Shown here in pieces: positions 52,691-62,528 of a DNA stretch of 64,000 nt. The position numbers and the translations under genes are program-made. The notes under the pieces were generated by a model, which had not been told where the DNA came from, did no database searches, and worked only from the letters and a program-made list of their open reading frames with translations. The DNA comes from Cyclobacterium marinum DSM 745. Its GTDB lineage: Bacteria; Bacteroidota; Bacteroidia; Cytophagales; Cyclobacteriaceae. The stretch covers positions 5,128,001 through 5,192,000 of the forward strand of contig NC_015914.1 of NCBI RefSeq assembly GCF_000222485.1, given 5' to 3'. How positions within the stretch are numbered: position 1 is the stretch's first letter; each line of letters starts with the position of its first letter.

Positions 52691-54367
52691 TCAAAATTTA
52701 AAGCTTACTCCACCTATCAATTGAATTCCGCGAACAGGATAATTGCTAAACCGTTGGTATTTTTGATTTAGTAGGTTGTTGCCATAAGCGAAAGCAGAAA
52801 ACCTATTTGTAAAAGCATAGTCTGCACCTAAATGAAGATCCACAAGCGTTCCAAGTATCCTTTCATTGTCAGACATCAAATTTATAGCATTAATCCCTCC
52901 CATTGCATTAACATTGGCATGTACTAACCATTTATCATCAGGTGTAAAAGTGTTATTTATCTTCAACTCCCATTCCGGTCTTTGCCAAGCAAAGCTAATT
53001 TCATCCAATGTGTAATGGTAATAATGGGCTGAAGCATCCAATTGATACCATTCATCGAATATATAATCTATCGATGCATGATATTCCAATACCTTGGAGT
53101 TATTGTCATAAATCAATTGGAAGCGGGTACTGTCCATTTCATTGTTTCCGTAAAAATGCATATTGGTGAAATCCCCATATTTAAAACCAATTTTATAATT
53201 AACCTGGTCATTTGCTTTTCCAGATATTCCAGCATCTATTTGAAAATTCTGAATGGTATTTTTTAGGTTTTCTGAAGGTCCTAAAAAAGGATTTTCCTGA
53301 ATAAAATCATAGTAAGTATTCCTAATGACATCTCCTTCATAAGCTCCATATATTCCAAGTTCAGGAAGCACATGGTAAGACATTTTTAAAATAGGAAAAA
53401 TATGAAAGTCTTCTGTTTTATTGGGAACAATATCATTTTCCTGTATCACATTTGCCCCTACTTTGATCTTAAAAGACTCCTTGGTGTATTGTACATAAGG
53501 TTGTAACTTAAAATAGTTCCTTTTGATATCCTCATAATAAATATCTTGAGGTGATGTAAAGGCTAGAAGGCTATTGATTCCACCTTTTAGAAAATCATTG
53601 GCCCTAAACCCTGCGTTGGCTCGAATTAAAACCTCACTTTCCTTGGCTTCAAATCGATCATTGAAAAGTCTCAAGGCAAGGTTGGCCTCATAATCAAACG
53701 GCTCTGCTTTATCCACACGCCTTAATCCTGCCATCATTTTAAAGGTTCCAAAAACCTGACGAATAGAGTCTTGCATTACGTCGGTTTCTGGATCCGGCGT
53801 ATATCCATAAAAATGATGCATATCCCTTTCATAGCCCAACCTTCCAAATATTTCAAAATCATCCCTGTATAGACTGCCATTCAGCAAAATATCTGTGTGG
53901 TCTTCTGCAGAGTTTTCTCCATCTACAGGACCTGTGTAGAAACCTTGATGCTTAATGTGCGCCCCATAGGTATAGTCGTCATTGTCCAGACTGTGGTAAT
54001 CTGCTTGAATGAGAGGGGAAGAATAATTCCCAAAACCCAATTTTACAATGGCTTGGGTCTGGTCATTATCAGCTCGTGGAAAAGGTTTTTGATAAGATTT
54101 AAAATTTACATCAACCGGAGCAAGTGTTGCCGCAAAATTCTTAACCTGATAAGTATAATCTATGGAAGTAGATACCTGAGGTAAGGAAGGACTTTTTTCA
54201 AAAACCCTTGATTGCCTAGGTAAACTTAAGACCCTGTCTTTACGGATGATAAATTCCGTATCCCTGATTTCACCTCTTTGCGGATCTGTTGTTGTCTCTT
54301 GAGAATATCCGTGGGCAACACCTGCCAATACCAACAGCCCGGTGATTAAATTTCTAAAATTTTTCAT
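52691..54367 (-). CDS. Outer-membrane beta-barrel protein, TonB-receptor-like without a plug
   Basis: A 558-residue protein with signal peptide MKNFRNLITGLLVLAGVAHG. The mature part is almost entirely amphipathic strands, with the last strands (FSAFAYGNNLLNQKYQRFSN and QLIGGVSFKF) like a TonB-dependent receptor C-terminus ending in Phe. The usual plug domain and TonB box are not apparent and the length is short. It overlaps the TPR gene by 1 nt and lies 137 bp upstream of the SPOR/ExbB operon. It probably forms a pore or a receptor partner of the TPR protein. Confidence 0.7.
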   Translation of the reverse strand: MKNFRNLITGLLVLAGVAHGYSQETTTDPQRGEIRDTEFIIRKDRVLSLPRQSRVFEKSPSLPQVSTSIDYTYQVKNFAATLAPVDVNFKSYQKPFPRADNDQTQAIVKLGFGNYSSPLIQADYHSLDNDDYTYGAHIKHQGFYTGPVDGENSAEDHTDILLNGSLYRDDFEIFGRLGYERDMHHFYGYTPDPETDVMQDSIRQVFGTFKMMAGLRRVDKAEPFDYEANLALRLFNDRFEAKESEVLIRANAGFRANDFLKGGINSLLAFTSPQDIYYEDIKRNYFKLQPYVQYTKESFKIKVGANVIQENDIVPNKTEDFHIFPILKMSYHVLPELGIYGAYEGDVIRNTYYDFIQENPFLGPSENLKNTIQNFQIDAGISGKANDQVNYKIGFKYGDFTNMHFYGNNEMDSTRFQLIYDNNSKVLEYHASIDYIFDEWYQLDASAHYYHYTLDEISFAWQRPEWELKINNTFTPDDKWLVHANVNAMGGINAINLMSDNERILGTLVDLHLGADYAFTNRFSAFAYGNNLLNQKYQRFSNYPVRGIQLIGGVSFKF

Positions 54368-57300
54368 TAATTGGCTATGTTGATGGTTTGCAATAAAGTT
54401 TCTGCCTCTTTTTTGACCGAATCGTCTGTGGCATTTTCAATGATAGACTCTAAAGTTGCTTTGGCTTGAAATTTCTCTTCCATAGCAATATAGTTTTGGG
54501 CAAGGACTATAAATTGCTTTCCATACCAATAGGCATATTGTGTAAAAGGTTGAGAATTGTCAAAAATCAACTCATTGGAACGAGCATATTCACCCTTTTG
54601 ATGTAGATTCAAGGCCATTTTATACAAAGCTTCAGCACCTTGTATTGTTTTATGGCTTTCCATTAATTGCTTGTACACTTCTATTGCTTGAGCCTGGGAA
54701 TTTGTATTTTCTAGTGACTTGGCTTTTACCAACAATGCATTGGGTTCCGAATCAATAGTAATGCTGCCTAGTTCAAGAATCTTATCAGCATTAACAATGG
54801 CTTCATTGTATTTTTGCGTTTCAAAATAAGCCTGCATCAAAGCATAGGTGGCTTCGTATTCTTCTGCTTTGCTTCTTGCATTTTTAGCAATAAACTGATA
54901 GTAAGGTATTGATTTTGTAAAATTACTATTTTCAAACTCAATCTGACCAATTTTTTGATAAACACGGCTCTTAAGGTTATTGTCACTTGTATTCTCTATT
55001 TGATAGAAAATAGCCAAAGCTTTTGCCTTATCTCCCAATCTAAAATTGGCATCTCCTAAATAATATTTCGCTTCCGGAACTTGCGCGGAATTTGGGTAAT
55101 TTCTAATATAATTTTCCAATGCGGCTATTGCATCCCTGTAAGACTGGTTGAACACCAAGCTTTTAGCAGCTGAAAATTCCACATTTTGGAGGTTATTATT
55201 ACTAGGGTTGGATTTTCTATAACCGGACAAATAAGTGGAAAATTCTTGCGATCTTCCTTGTAAGGACAAGCTTTCTTGCAGCCCTACCAATGCCGTTTCG
55301 CCATTTTCTGAATTTGGATAATTATCTAAGATCATTTTATAATCTTCTATGGCTTGATCATAATCTTTTAAAGAATAATTGGCGACAGCTCTTCCTTCAA
55401 GAGCAAATGGAATAAATGGACTGTTAGGTTTGGTTCGAATTAATTGAGTAAAAACATCTCTTGCTTGGCTGTAATTAAGTTCTTCCATGTGAATTTGCGC
55501 CTTCTGATACAGTGCGTCTTCCATGTATAGACTATTCGGATAGTTGTTAATCACCATGTCCAATTGTCTGATAGCCTCTCTATTATTATTTTGGAAATTG
55601 GCTACTACTCCGCCTCTAAAATAAGCGTAATCACTGTATTGATTGTTCTCTGCTACAGCTCTTCTAAAAACATTGGCAGCGTCCGTGAATTTCTTTTGGA
55701 TATAATACGTATCGCCCAACCTTACAAAAGCATCTTCATAATGCTGCTTATCACTACTGTTTTTTAGTTTATCGGTATACGTTTTAAATTGTGTTTCAGC
55801 TTTTCCATACTGCTCCTCATTAAAGTAAGCATAGCCCAAGCCATAATGTGCTCTAATCAAACTTGGATCCATAGAAGGAGGATTCATACCAATCAATTTC
55901 TCATATGCTTGGATTGCTGCAGTAGTGTTATTATTGGCAGCATTGGCCTCTCCTTTCCAAAATTGTGCTTGAAATTGAATGGACTTATTTACTGGAAACT
56001 GCAAAGATTTTGTCAGCATTTGTTGGGTACCTTTCAAATTGTTGTCCCTATAATAAGTCATGGCTTGATAGAAAGTTACTTTTTGGTAAGCTTCCTGGAT
56101 CCTTCTGGACTTATTGTTCATCTTTTCCATATGCCCAATGGCACGGAGGTAATTATTGGTATTTACCAAGGCATCACTTAGCAAATTTTCAGCAGCTGAT
56201 TTTTGACTGCCTTGAGGATAATCATTCAGGTAATTGTCAAGTGCCGTAATGGCTTCTTGAAATTTGCCTAATTCCAGACTTACCTTCGCATAATTGAAAA
56301 GGGCTTCTTCTTTAATTTCCGGCCTAAAATCCATTTTATAGGCAGCATTAAAGCTATTGGCAGCAAAAGGTAAATTTTTCTGTTGCACATAGGCATATCC
56401 CAGGAAATAACTAGCCAAATGCCCCAGCTCATCGTTTACCAAAGCTACCTCTTTAAAAAACTGACTTGCTTCCGCAAACTGTTTATTTTCGTAATGAGCT
56501 ACCCCAGCCTTGTATTGCTGATCTCTAGAAAGCTTTCCTTTGTTAGCGGATACAAAGCCCATGTAATGAAAAGCCGCTTGCGCATAATTTTGTTTTTCGT
56601 AATAGGCCTCTGCCAGTAACAAATGAATTTGTTCACTACTCTCTAAGTTGGTTTTATTTACTATAGGAGCTGCATAGGCAATCAAGGTGTCCAATTTATT
56701 TTGCCGGTAATAAATTCCGGCCAACATATAAGGCACCTTCAAGCTGTATTCAGAAGATTTTTCGGCTTCCTTGAAATCTTTGGCCGCAGCTTCAAAATTT
56801 CCTTCTTCAAAAGAACAATAACCTGCATAAAAATAGGCACTAGCCAAATAGGGACTTCGATAGGTTTTTGCTCTTTCAAAATAAGCTTTTGCTTGGCTAA
56901 AATTCTTTAATTGAAAATAACTGTATCCCATTTTAAAAAACAACTCCGGATGTCTTTCGGTACTTAGGGGGACATTCCTTAGTAAATCAAAATTGCTTAT
57001 GGCTTTTTTGTAATTTTTACTCTGGAAATAATCATTACCCAATATCCATGCCGCTTCATTTCTTAAAGATTCATTGGGATAATCCAAGATAAAAGCATCC
57101 ATCAAGGAAGTTCCTTCAGGGAAATCACCATGCAAGGCGGACAATGCTCTATAATAAGCAATGGCGACTTCTCGACTATTGTTTTTTACATCAGGATGTA
57201 AAGACAACCTATCAAAAGCTTCGCGAGAGGAAGAAAATTGATCTTTTTGAAACAGTTCAAGGGCGTCCTGAAATTTAGCTTCCAGGCTTGTGTCATGTAA

Positions 57301-57369
57301 ACTGGATTGGGTATAAGCCTGACTGTAAATTAGCAAGGATAAACCATACAATAGAAATGTTTTTCTCAT
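54367..57369 (-). CDS. Large tetratricopeptide-repeat protein
   Basis: A 1000-residue protein started at MRKTFLLYGLSLLIYSQAYT; a TTG-initiated form overlapping holA by 4 nt is less likely. About twenty or more TPR units cover nearly the entire mature length (for example KAYFERAKTYRSPYLASAYF, AHYGLGYAYFNEEQYGKAET, AKYYLGDANFRLGDKAKALA). It is predicted in the periplasm or at the outer membrane and should act as a scaffold. The gene order holA-TPR-barrel, with a TonB/ExbB/ExbD set after it, suggests a link to outer-membrane protein assembly or transport. Confidence 0.8.
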   Translation of the reverse strand: MRKTFLLYGLSLLIYSQAYTQSSLHDTSLEAKFQDALELFQKDQFSSSREAFDRLSLHPDVKNNSREVAIAYYRALSALHGDFPEGTSLMDAFILDYPNESLRNEAAWILGNDYFQSKNYKKAISNFDLLRNVPLSTERHPELFFKMGYSYFQLKNFSQAKAYFERAKTYRSPYLASAYFYAGYCSFEEGNFEAAAKDFKEAEKSSEYSLKVPYMLAGIYYRQNKLDTLIAYAAPIVNKTNLESSEQIHLLLAEAYYEKQNYAQAAFHYMGFVSANKGKLSRDQQYKAGVAHYENKQFAEASQFFKEVALVNDELGHLASYFLGYAYVQQKNLPFAANSFNAAYKMDFRPEIKEEALFNYAKVSLELGKFQEAITALDNYLNDYPQGSQKSAAENLLSDALVNTNNYLRAIGHMEKMNNKSRRIQEAYQKVTFYQAMTYYRDNNLKGTQQMLTKSLQFPVNKSIQFQAQFWKGEANAANNNTTAAIQAYEKLIGMNPPSMDPSLIRAHYGLGYAYFNEEQYGKAETQFKTYTDKLKNSSDKQHYEDAFVRLGDTYYIQKKFTDAANVFRRAVAENNQYSDYAYFRGGVVANFQNNNREAIRQLDMVINNYPNSLYMEDALYQKAQIHMEELNYSQARDVFTQLIRTKPNSPFIPFALEGRAVANYSLKDYDQAIEDYKMILDNYPNSENGETALVGLQESLSLQGRSQEFSTYLSGYRKSNPSNNNLQNVEFSAAKSLVFNQSYRDAIAALENYIRNYPNSAQVPEAKYYLGDANFRLGDKAKALAIFYQIENTSDNNLKSRVYQKIGQIEFENSNFTKSIPYYQFIAKNARSKAEEYEATYALMQAYFETQKYNEAIVNADKILELGSITIDSEPNALLVKAKSLENTNSQAQAIEVYKQLMESHKTIQGAEALYKMALNLHQKGEYARSNELIFDNSQPFTQYAYWYGKQFIVLAQNYIAMEEKFQAKATLESIIENATDDSVKKEAETLLQTINIAN

Positions 57370-57383
57370 TCTCAAATTAGTGG

Positions 57384-58409
57384 TCAATGAAGAATTTTAA
57401 AAATTAGCTCTTTTAATATTTGACTATCGTCTACAGCATTTGAAGTGGTTACACCTTTGGAACGTAAATCCGCCTCTTTAAGGTATCCCACCACATCAAT
57501 AATCTTGCCTAAAGAATAATTCTTTGCTGCTATGGTATATTCTTTTACAAAATAAGGGTTTACCTTGATTAGCCCGGCAAGTTCTCTTTCCCCAAGGTTT
57601 TTATTGGCTTTGACCAATAATAGTCGAGAGAAATGAATGTATAAAAGTGTTAAAATGGGGATTAAAGGATGAGATTTAATATTCTGACCAAAGTAATTAA
57701 TGATGGTATTTGCCTTATTGACATCTTTATAACTCAAGGCTTTGGTCAATTCAAAATTGTTAAAATCCTTACTGATTCCAATGTACTGTTGGATATGCCC
57801 GGGGTTTATTTTAACAGGTTCATTAAAATTGATAATCATTTTATCTATTTCATTGGTCAGCACTTCCATATTATTGCCTATAGATTCAGCCAAAATCTGG
57901 CAAGCTTTTGTTTCGATAGAATGTCCCTTTGATTTCACATATTGTTCAATATATGGGGAAAGTTTGTATTCAGGAACTTTGTCGGATTTTACCAGAATGG
58001 CTTTTTTATCCAACTCTTTGGCCAGGGCTTTCCGTCCATCCAAGGTTTTGTATTTATAGGCAAAAACCAAAATGGTACTTGGAAGTGGATTGTTGATATA
58101 GGCGATCAATTGTTGGTCTCCATTTTCCTTTCCAATTTCAAAAACATTTTGAGCCTCCTTTACTATGACCACTTGCCTGTCAGCCATCATAGGAAAACGT
58201 TTTGCATTGGTAAGAATCGAGGCTATGGTCGATTCTTTTCCATACATAATCGTTTGGTTAAAGCTTCGATCTTGAGGTGCAAGGGCATTGTTTTCAATGA
58301 AATCTGTAATTTTATCAATGAAATAAGGTTCTTCACCCTGAAGAAAATAAATAGGGGCAAATTTATTTGCTTCCAGTTCTTTTAAAATACTTTCCGGTTT
58401 ACTGGCCAT
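57384..58409 (-). CDS. holA: DNA polymerase III subunit delta
   Basis: A 341-residue clamp-loader subunit, started at MASKPESILKELEANKF; the longest frame would add 28 residues, but a TATATTTG (-7 type) lies inside that extension at 58440-58447. The N-terminal AAA-like domain has the ATP-binding-like YFLQGEEPYFIDKI without a functional Walker A, and the C-terminal domain has LKEADLRSKGVTTSNAVDDS. Delta opens the sliding clamp. It precedes the TPR and barrel genes with a 14-nt gap. Confidence 0.93.
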   Translation of the reverse strand: MASKPESILKELEANKFAPIYFLQGEEPYFIDKITDFIENNALAPQDRSFNQTIMYGKESTIASILTNAKRFPMMADRQVVIVKEAQNVFEIGKENGDQQLIAYINNPLPSTILVFAYKYKTLDGRKALAKELDKKAILVKSDKVPEYKLSPYIEQYVKSKGHSIETKACQILAESIGNNMEVLTNEIDKMIINFNEPVKINPGHIQQYIGISKDFNNFELTKALSYKDVNKANTIINYFGQNIKSHPLIPILTLLYIHFSRLLLVKANKNLGERELAGLIKVNPYFVKEYTIAAKNYSLGKIIDVVGYLKEADLRSKGVTTSNAVDDSQILKELIFKILH

Positions 58410-58439
58410 ACCTGATTTAAAAATGAAACAAAAACAGTT

Positions 58440-58447
58440 CAAATATA
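58440..58447 (-). promoter_or_regulatory. Candidate -7 element for holA
   Basis: Minus-strand TATATTTG gives transcription from about 58433 and a leader of about 24 nt. No TTG stands at the usual -33 distance. Confidence 0.45.
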
Positions 58448-58471
58448 AAAAGAATAAAGCATTATTAACTG

Positions 58472-58501
58472 TTGAATGAAACAATACCTTCATTACTTTT
58501 G
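58472..58501 (+). promoter_or_regulatory. Bacteroidota-type promoter for the TPR gene at 58531
   Basis: TTG (58472-58474), a 19-nt spacer and TACTTTTG (58494-58501) match both elements of the Bacteroidota housekeeping promoter exactly. Transcription should begin near 58508, giving a leader of about 23 nt to the GTG start. Confidence 0.65.
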
Positions 58502-58530
58502 TATGTATAATATCACAAATCGAATTAAAG

Positions 58531-59238
58531 GTGGAAACAATAGAAACTGGTATCTCTTATTATAAAGAAGGAAAATTTGAAGATGCTTTAGCGGTATTCA
58601 ATAGGTTAATCAAAAAAGAAGGATCTCAACCTGCTTACTTGCATTATAGGGCTAGGGTTCAATCCAGATTGGGAGCCATGGAAGAGGCATTAATCGATTT
58701 TGACTTGTTATTAAAAGCAGATGCTTACAACACCACTTATATATCAGACAAGGCAGTGGTGCTTCATTTGCTTGACAGGAATAGAGAGGCGATGGAAGCC
58801 TTTGACCGGGCCTTAAACCTAGACCCAAATAATCCCTATCGCTACTCTAGCAGAGCCTATTTTAGAGATCGGATAGGTGATTTAAAAGGTGCTATAGAGG
58901 ATTACGAAAAAGCCATTGAACTCGATCCGGAAGATGCGGTGGCGCACAATAACAAAGGAATAGTTGAGGAGAAACTTGGTTACAAAGAAAAATCTCAACA
59001 AAGTTTTTCCAAAGCGGACAAGCTAACCGGGTATAAAGCGCCTGAAAGAACAGAAGAAAAAACCTCTCCAATGCCGGAAATAAAGGAGAGTTCAAACAAT
59101 GAAAACAACCCTCCTATTTCAGAAAAAAAGTCGCTTAATGTGAAGATCTATTTCAAAACTTTGGCAAGTATTTTTACTGATAAAAAAACCAGAGGGGAGT
59201 TTAAGTCATTTTTAAAGGAGAAATTTAAAGGTTCTTGA
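58531..59238 (+). CDS. TPR protein with GTG start
   Basis: A 235-residue protein; the start is GTG at 58531, as no ATG precedes it in frame before residue 50. Four TPR units (for example ISYYKEGKFEDALAVFNRLI, AMEAFDRALNLDPNNPYRYS and AIEDYEKAIELDPEDAVAHN) cover residues 5-160, followed by a Lys/Glu-rich tail. It is cytoplasmic and a likely scaffold. It overlaps the convergent universal-stress gene by 14 nt at the 3' end. Confidence 0.75.
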   Translation: METIETGISYYKEGKFEDALAVFNRLIKKEGSQPAYLHYRARVQSRLGAMEEALIDFDLLLKADAYNTTYISDKAVVLHLLDRNREAMEAFDRALNLDPNNPYRYSSRAYFRDRIGDLKGAIEDYEKAIELDPEDAVAHNNKGIVEEKLGYKEKSQQSFSKADKLTGYKAPERTEEKTSPMPEIKESSNNENNPPISEKKSLNVKIYFKTLASIFTDKKTRGEFKSFLKEKFKGS

Positions 59239-60061
59239 TCACATAAAGCGGTTTATTAATAAAATAAGACATTTTCTTTGAAAGGTTTTTTGTAAAGAGG
59301 TTTTCAAACCAAGTCTTTTTCATACTTAAGGTAAACAATATATTTCCCTTGGAGGTAATCAAATAGTTTTCTAAGCCCAAAGCTGCATCATCTCTGTAGG
59401 ATTTCAATACAAAATTCATTTTGTCATAGTGAGCAAAAGGTGCCAATTCTTCTTTTAAAGCCCGATGCATGGCCTTGTCTATAATATTGGATTTTGAACT
59501 TACATGAACAACATCAATTTCTGATTCAAATAAACCTGCAATTTTTACCACCTTTTGTATGGCCAACTTGTCTTCTTCCATGTAATCCGTAGCATATACC
59601 ATTTTTCGGGGTGGTTTGAAAAATACTTTTCTTGGAATGATAAATACATCACAGTTTGCATGCTGAACCACTTTAGAAGCTTTGGTACCTATATAATTCT
59701 TTTTGAATTCATTGACACCTTCTGTCCCCATTATTATAAGGTCAACTTTATTTTCCTCTGCATATTCAAGGATAGTATTAACTGCTTTACCTTCTTTCAC
59801 CAACGATTTACAAGCATGCAAGCCTTTGCCAAGGCTTTCTTCTTCCACCGTTTTGACCAGGCTATTAAGTTTATTTACAGCAGCATTTAGGCTTTCTTCC
59901 AATTCTTTATTCGGGAATAATTTTTTATAGTCTTCTGAGTCAGGAACATGAAATAAAGTTAATTCTGCATTTAATTTTTCACCCAACCTTGCGGCATATT
60001 CTATGGCATTCAACGCACATTCTGAAAAGTCAGTAGGACAAAGAATGGTATATTTTTTCAT
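59225..60061 (-). CDS. Tandem universal stress protein (UspA family)
   Basis: A 278-residue protein with two UspA domains: 1-140 (ILCPTDFSECALNAIEYAAR and VDLIIMGTEGVNEFKKNYIG, near an ATP-binding loop) and 150-278, which is shorter and more divergent. Such proteins act in the cytoplasm under stress. It follows the hydroxyacid dehydrogenase gene by 21 nt on the same strand; its 3' end overlaps the convergent TPR gene. Confidence 0.88.
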   Translation of the reverse strand: MKKYTILCPTDFSECALNAIEYAARLGEKLNAELTLFHVPDSEDYKKLFPNKELEESLNAAVNKLNSLVKTVEEESLGKGLHACKSLVKEGKAVNTILEYAEENKVDLIIMGTEGVNEFKKNYIGTKASKVVQHANCDVFIIPRKVFFKPPRKMVYATDYMEEDKLAIQKVVKIAGLFESEIDVVHVSSKSNIIDKAMHRALKEELAPFAHYDKMNFVLKSYRDDAALGLENYLITSKGNILFTLSMKKTWFENLFTKNLSKKMSYFINKPLYVIKNL

Positions 60062-60082
60062 AATAAATTTTATCAGTAAATT

Positions 60083-61009
60083 TTAATATCCTTGAACAGT
60101 GCTGACCTCATTAATCAAAGGTCTATTTTCCATTGCATTTTTATAATTCGCAATGATTTGGGGTGCTGCTGCTCTATAATTGGTAATACTTGCGATGTGC
60201 GGAGTGACCATGATCTCATCCTTACTCCAAAAAGGATGTGTTTCAGGCAAGGGTTCTTTACTAAAAACATCCAATAAAGCCCCGGATACCTGACCTGATT
60301 CAATGGCTGGAATAAGATCTTCCTCAACAAGATGTTTACCTCTGGCAACATTGATAAGATAAGTTCCGGGTTTGAATTTATTAAATAAGTCATCATTCAA
60401 GAAACCCTCGGTTTTGGGTGTTAAAGGTAGTAGACAAACCACTACATTTATCTTGTCAAGAAATTCTTGAAGTTGAGGACCATAATAGTATGGATGTCGA
60501 AAAGAAGTTTTGGGTGAATTTCCATATCCAAAGCAGGGGATACCCAACCCGTGAACCTTATCCAAAACATCACCACCAAGCTCTCCCACACCCATGACTC
60601 CCACGGATATGGGGATTTCGGGCTGGGTCATGTCCCATTTTTTAAGTCTTTTATTGACTATATATCTATTGATTTGGCGATGAAAGTTGAGGATCCCCAT
60701 GACAACATAATTGGTCATGGAAAAAGTAAGCCGAGGATCAACAATCCGGGTGATGGGAACTCCTTTAGGAATGTAATCCGCCATAATGTGGTCTACACCG
60801 GAACCCATCGAGCAAATAAGCTTTAAGTTAGGAAACGTTTTAAGTATGTTTTTGGGATGCTGCCATAATACCACTACCTCTACAAGGGCTTTATCTTTAA
60901 TTTCGGGGTACACTTGAAGGTCAATTTCCGGGGCCAATTCTTGGAAAATATTTCTCCAAGAATTGAGTTCATTGTCAGTTTTATTAGGCGCAACAATTGC
61001 TAATGCCAT
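60083..61009 (-). CDS. D-2-hydroxyacid dehydrogenase (GhrA-like glyoxylate/hydroxypyruvate reductase)
   Basis: A 308-residue NAD(P)-binding enzyme. The dinucleotide-binding motif is GVMGVGELGGDVLD (137-150), with catalytic Arg in NVARGKHLVEEDL, Glu in FSKEPLPETHPFW and His in TPHIAS. The protein resembles GhrA. It reduces glyoxylate or hydroxypyruvate, or oxidises a D-hydroxyacid. A CAAATATA on the plus strand at 61071-61078 (TATATTTG on the minus strand) is a likely -7 element. It is the first gene of a two-gene unit with the universal stress protein. Confidence 0.9.
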   Translation of the reverse strand: MALAIVAPNKTDNELNSWRNIFQELAPEIDLQVYPEIKDKALVEVVVLWQHPKNILKTFPNLKLICSMGSGVDHIMADYIPKGVPITRIVDPRLTFSMTNYVVMGILNFHRQINRYIVNKRLKKWDMTQPEIPISVGVMGVGELGGDVLDKVHGLGIPCFGYGNSPKTSFRHPYYYGPQLQEFLDKINVVVCLLPLTPKTEGFLNDDLFNKFKPGTYLINVARGKHLVEEDLIPAIESGQVSGALLDVFSKEPLPETHPFWSKDEIMVTPHIASITNYRAAAPQIIANYKNAMENRPLINEVSTVQGY

Positions 61010-61070
61010 GAAAAGAATTGGTTGGTTTTGGATAAACTAATTAATTAAAAACTCGTCAAAAGAATCTGTA

Positions 61071-61078
61071 CAAATATA
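61071..61078 (-). promoter_or_regulatory. Candidate -7 element for the hydroxyacid dehydrogenase unit
   Basis: TATATTTG on the minus strand, giving transcription near 61064 and a leader of about 55 nt. A TTG-like element is not exact at 19 nt. Confidence 0.4.
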
Positions 61079-61244
61079 CAGTCATAGGATAATTTAAACA
61101 GCGAAAATTGAACAGATAAATAATTAATTACAAATTAACTATCTTTACAAAAGGGTGATATTACCGTTTAAACAAAATAATAACCCATACTGTAAGGTTA
61201 TCCTTTTCTTTATAGAGCTTTAAGACAATCTAATTATAAAATCA

Positions 61245-62090
61245 ATGAAAACAAAGAATATTGTTTGCCTAATGGTGCTGTTTACAATTGTTAATATGAA
61301 TGCATTTTCACAAATAAAAATGCCTCAGGCGAGTCCTAGTAGCAAAGTATCTCAGCAGGTAGGTTTAACCACCATCCATTTAGATTATTCAAGACCCGGA
61401 AAAAAGGGAAGAAAAATATTTGGAGAATTGGTACCATTTGGAAAAGTATGGAGAACCGGTGCCAATAATCCCACTAGCCTCGAATTTGATATTGATATAA
61501 AGGTAAATGGTCTGCCATTGAAGGCAGGAAAATATGCCATGTATACCATTCCTGAAAAGAAATCATGGACCATCATTTTTTCAAATAATACAGAGCTTTG
61601 GGGGGCTATGGGTTATGATCCTTCAGACGATGCCCTTAGAATCAATGTGCCTGTAACCAAACTAAAAAGCCCAGTAGAGTCTATGCAAATAAGTTTTACA
61701 GAACTCACAGATTCTGGTGCACAACTCAATATTGCATGGGACAAAACTTCAGTAGGTTTTACAATTGAAATGGAAGTAGACCGTGTGGTTATGGATCAAA
61801 TTAAAAAACTATTGATAGATCGAGAAAGCGATGATGCCGGTTTACTTTTTCAAGCGTCCAATTATTATTACAACCAACAGAAGGATCTCAATAAGGCACT
61901 TGAGTGGGTGACAAAATCGGTAGAAAAAGATCCAAAATATTATACCGTCCATTTGAAGGCGAAAATTTTGGCTGCATTAGGGAAAAAGCAAGAGGCAATC
62001 TCAACTGCCCAGGTTTCAATGAAATTAGCAGAAGAAGCAGGTAACCTAGATTATGTAGCTCTAAATCAACGATTGATCGATACTTTATAA
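61245..62090 (+). CDS. Secreted DUF2911 protein with TPR-like tail
   Basis: A 281-residue protein: signal peptide to about residue 22 (NAFSQ), then DUF2911 from about 25 to 180 with LDYSRPGKKGRKIFGELVPF and WRTGANNPTSLEFD, the signature of the family. The last 75 residues form helical TPR-like repeats (KALEWVTKSVEKDPKYYTVH). The function of DUF2911 is unknown; it is common in Bacteroidota and found outside the cell. The gene stands alone with a terminator downstream. Confidence 0.85.
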   Translation: MKTKNIVCLMVLFTIVNMNAFSQIKMPQASPSSKVSQQVGLTTIHLDYSRPGKKGRKIFGELVPFGKVWRTGANNPTSLEFDIDIKVNGLPLKAGKYAMYTIPEKKSWTIIFSNNTELWGAMGYDPSDDALRINVPVTKLKSPVESMQISFTELTDSGAQLNIAWDKTSVGFTIEMEVDRVVMDQIKKLLIDRESDDAGLLFQASNYYYNQQKDLNKALEWVTKSVEKDPKYYTVHLKAKILAALGKKQEAISTAQVSMKLAEEAGNLDYVALNQRLIDTL

Positions 62091-62388
62091 ATGACTTTGG
62101 AAACTTCCTAAAACATTAAACTGATTTGGGAAATCTACCACCACTGATAAGCCGAATCATGAAATAGACAACCATAACCGAGCTCAAACCACTTTAATAT
62201 CAGCCGCCGCGTGGCTAGTTTTCAACCCTTCTTTTCAACAGAGGATTACTCCAAAACGAAGCGTTACTATAATACGCAAGAAGCCTAATCCCTTGTGTTT
62301 GAAAAACTCCCTGAGTAGACTACGGCAATCCAATTACTAATCTAAGGTGATGATTTCTAGTCAATTAAAACCTATCCATTTTCTCTTA
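62091..62388. other. Non-coding region after the DUF2911 gene
   Basis: About 300 bp without a gene. Nothing recognisable is seen apart from the terminator that follows. Confidence 0.5.
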
Positions 62389-62428
62389 AACCAGCTCTGA
62401 AGAAGTCTACAGAGCTGGTTTTCTTTTT
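62389..62428 (+). terminator. Rho-independent terminator
   Basis: AACCAGCTCTG and CAGAGCTGGTT form an 11-bp stem with a 10-nt loop, followed by a T-rich tract. It stands 300 nt past the DUF2911 stop. Confidence 0.75.
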
Positions 62429-62528
62429 CAAATATTTCATCCCTAATGTGGAGAAATTTATTCCAAAATCAATCCATTCCCAAGGATTAAGTGGGAAAGT
62501 AATGAGCTACCACTTACACAATCCTTAA

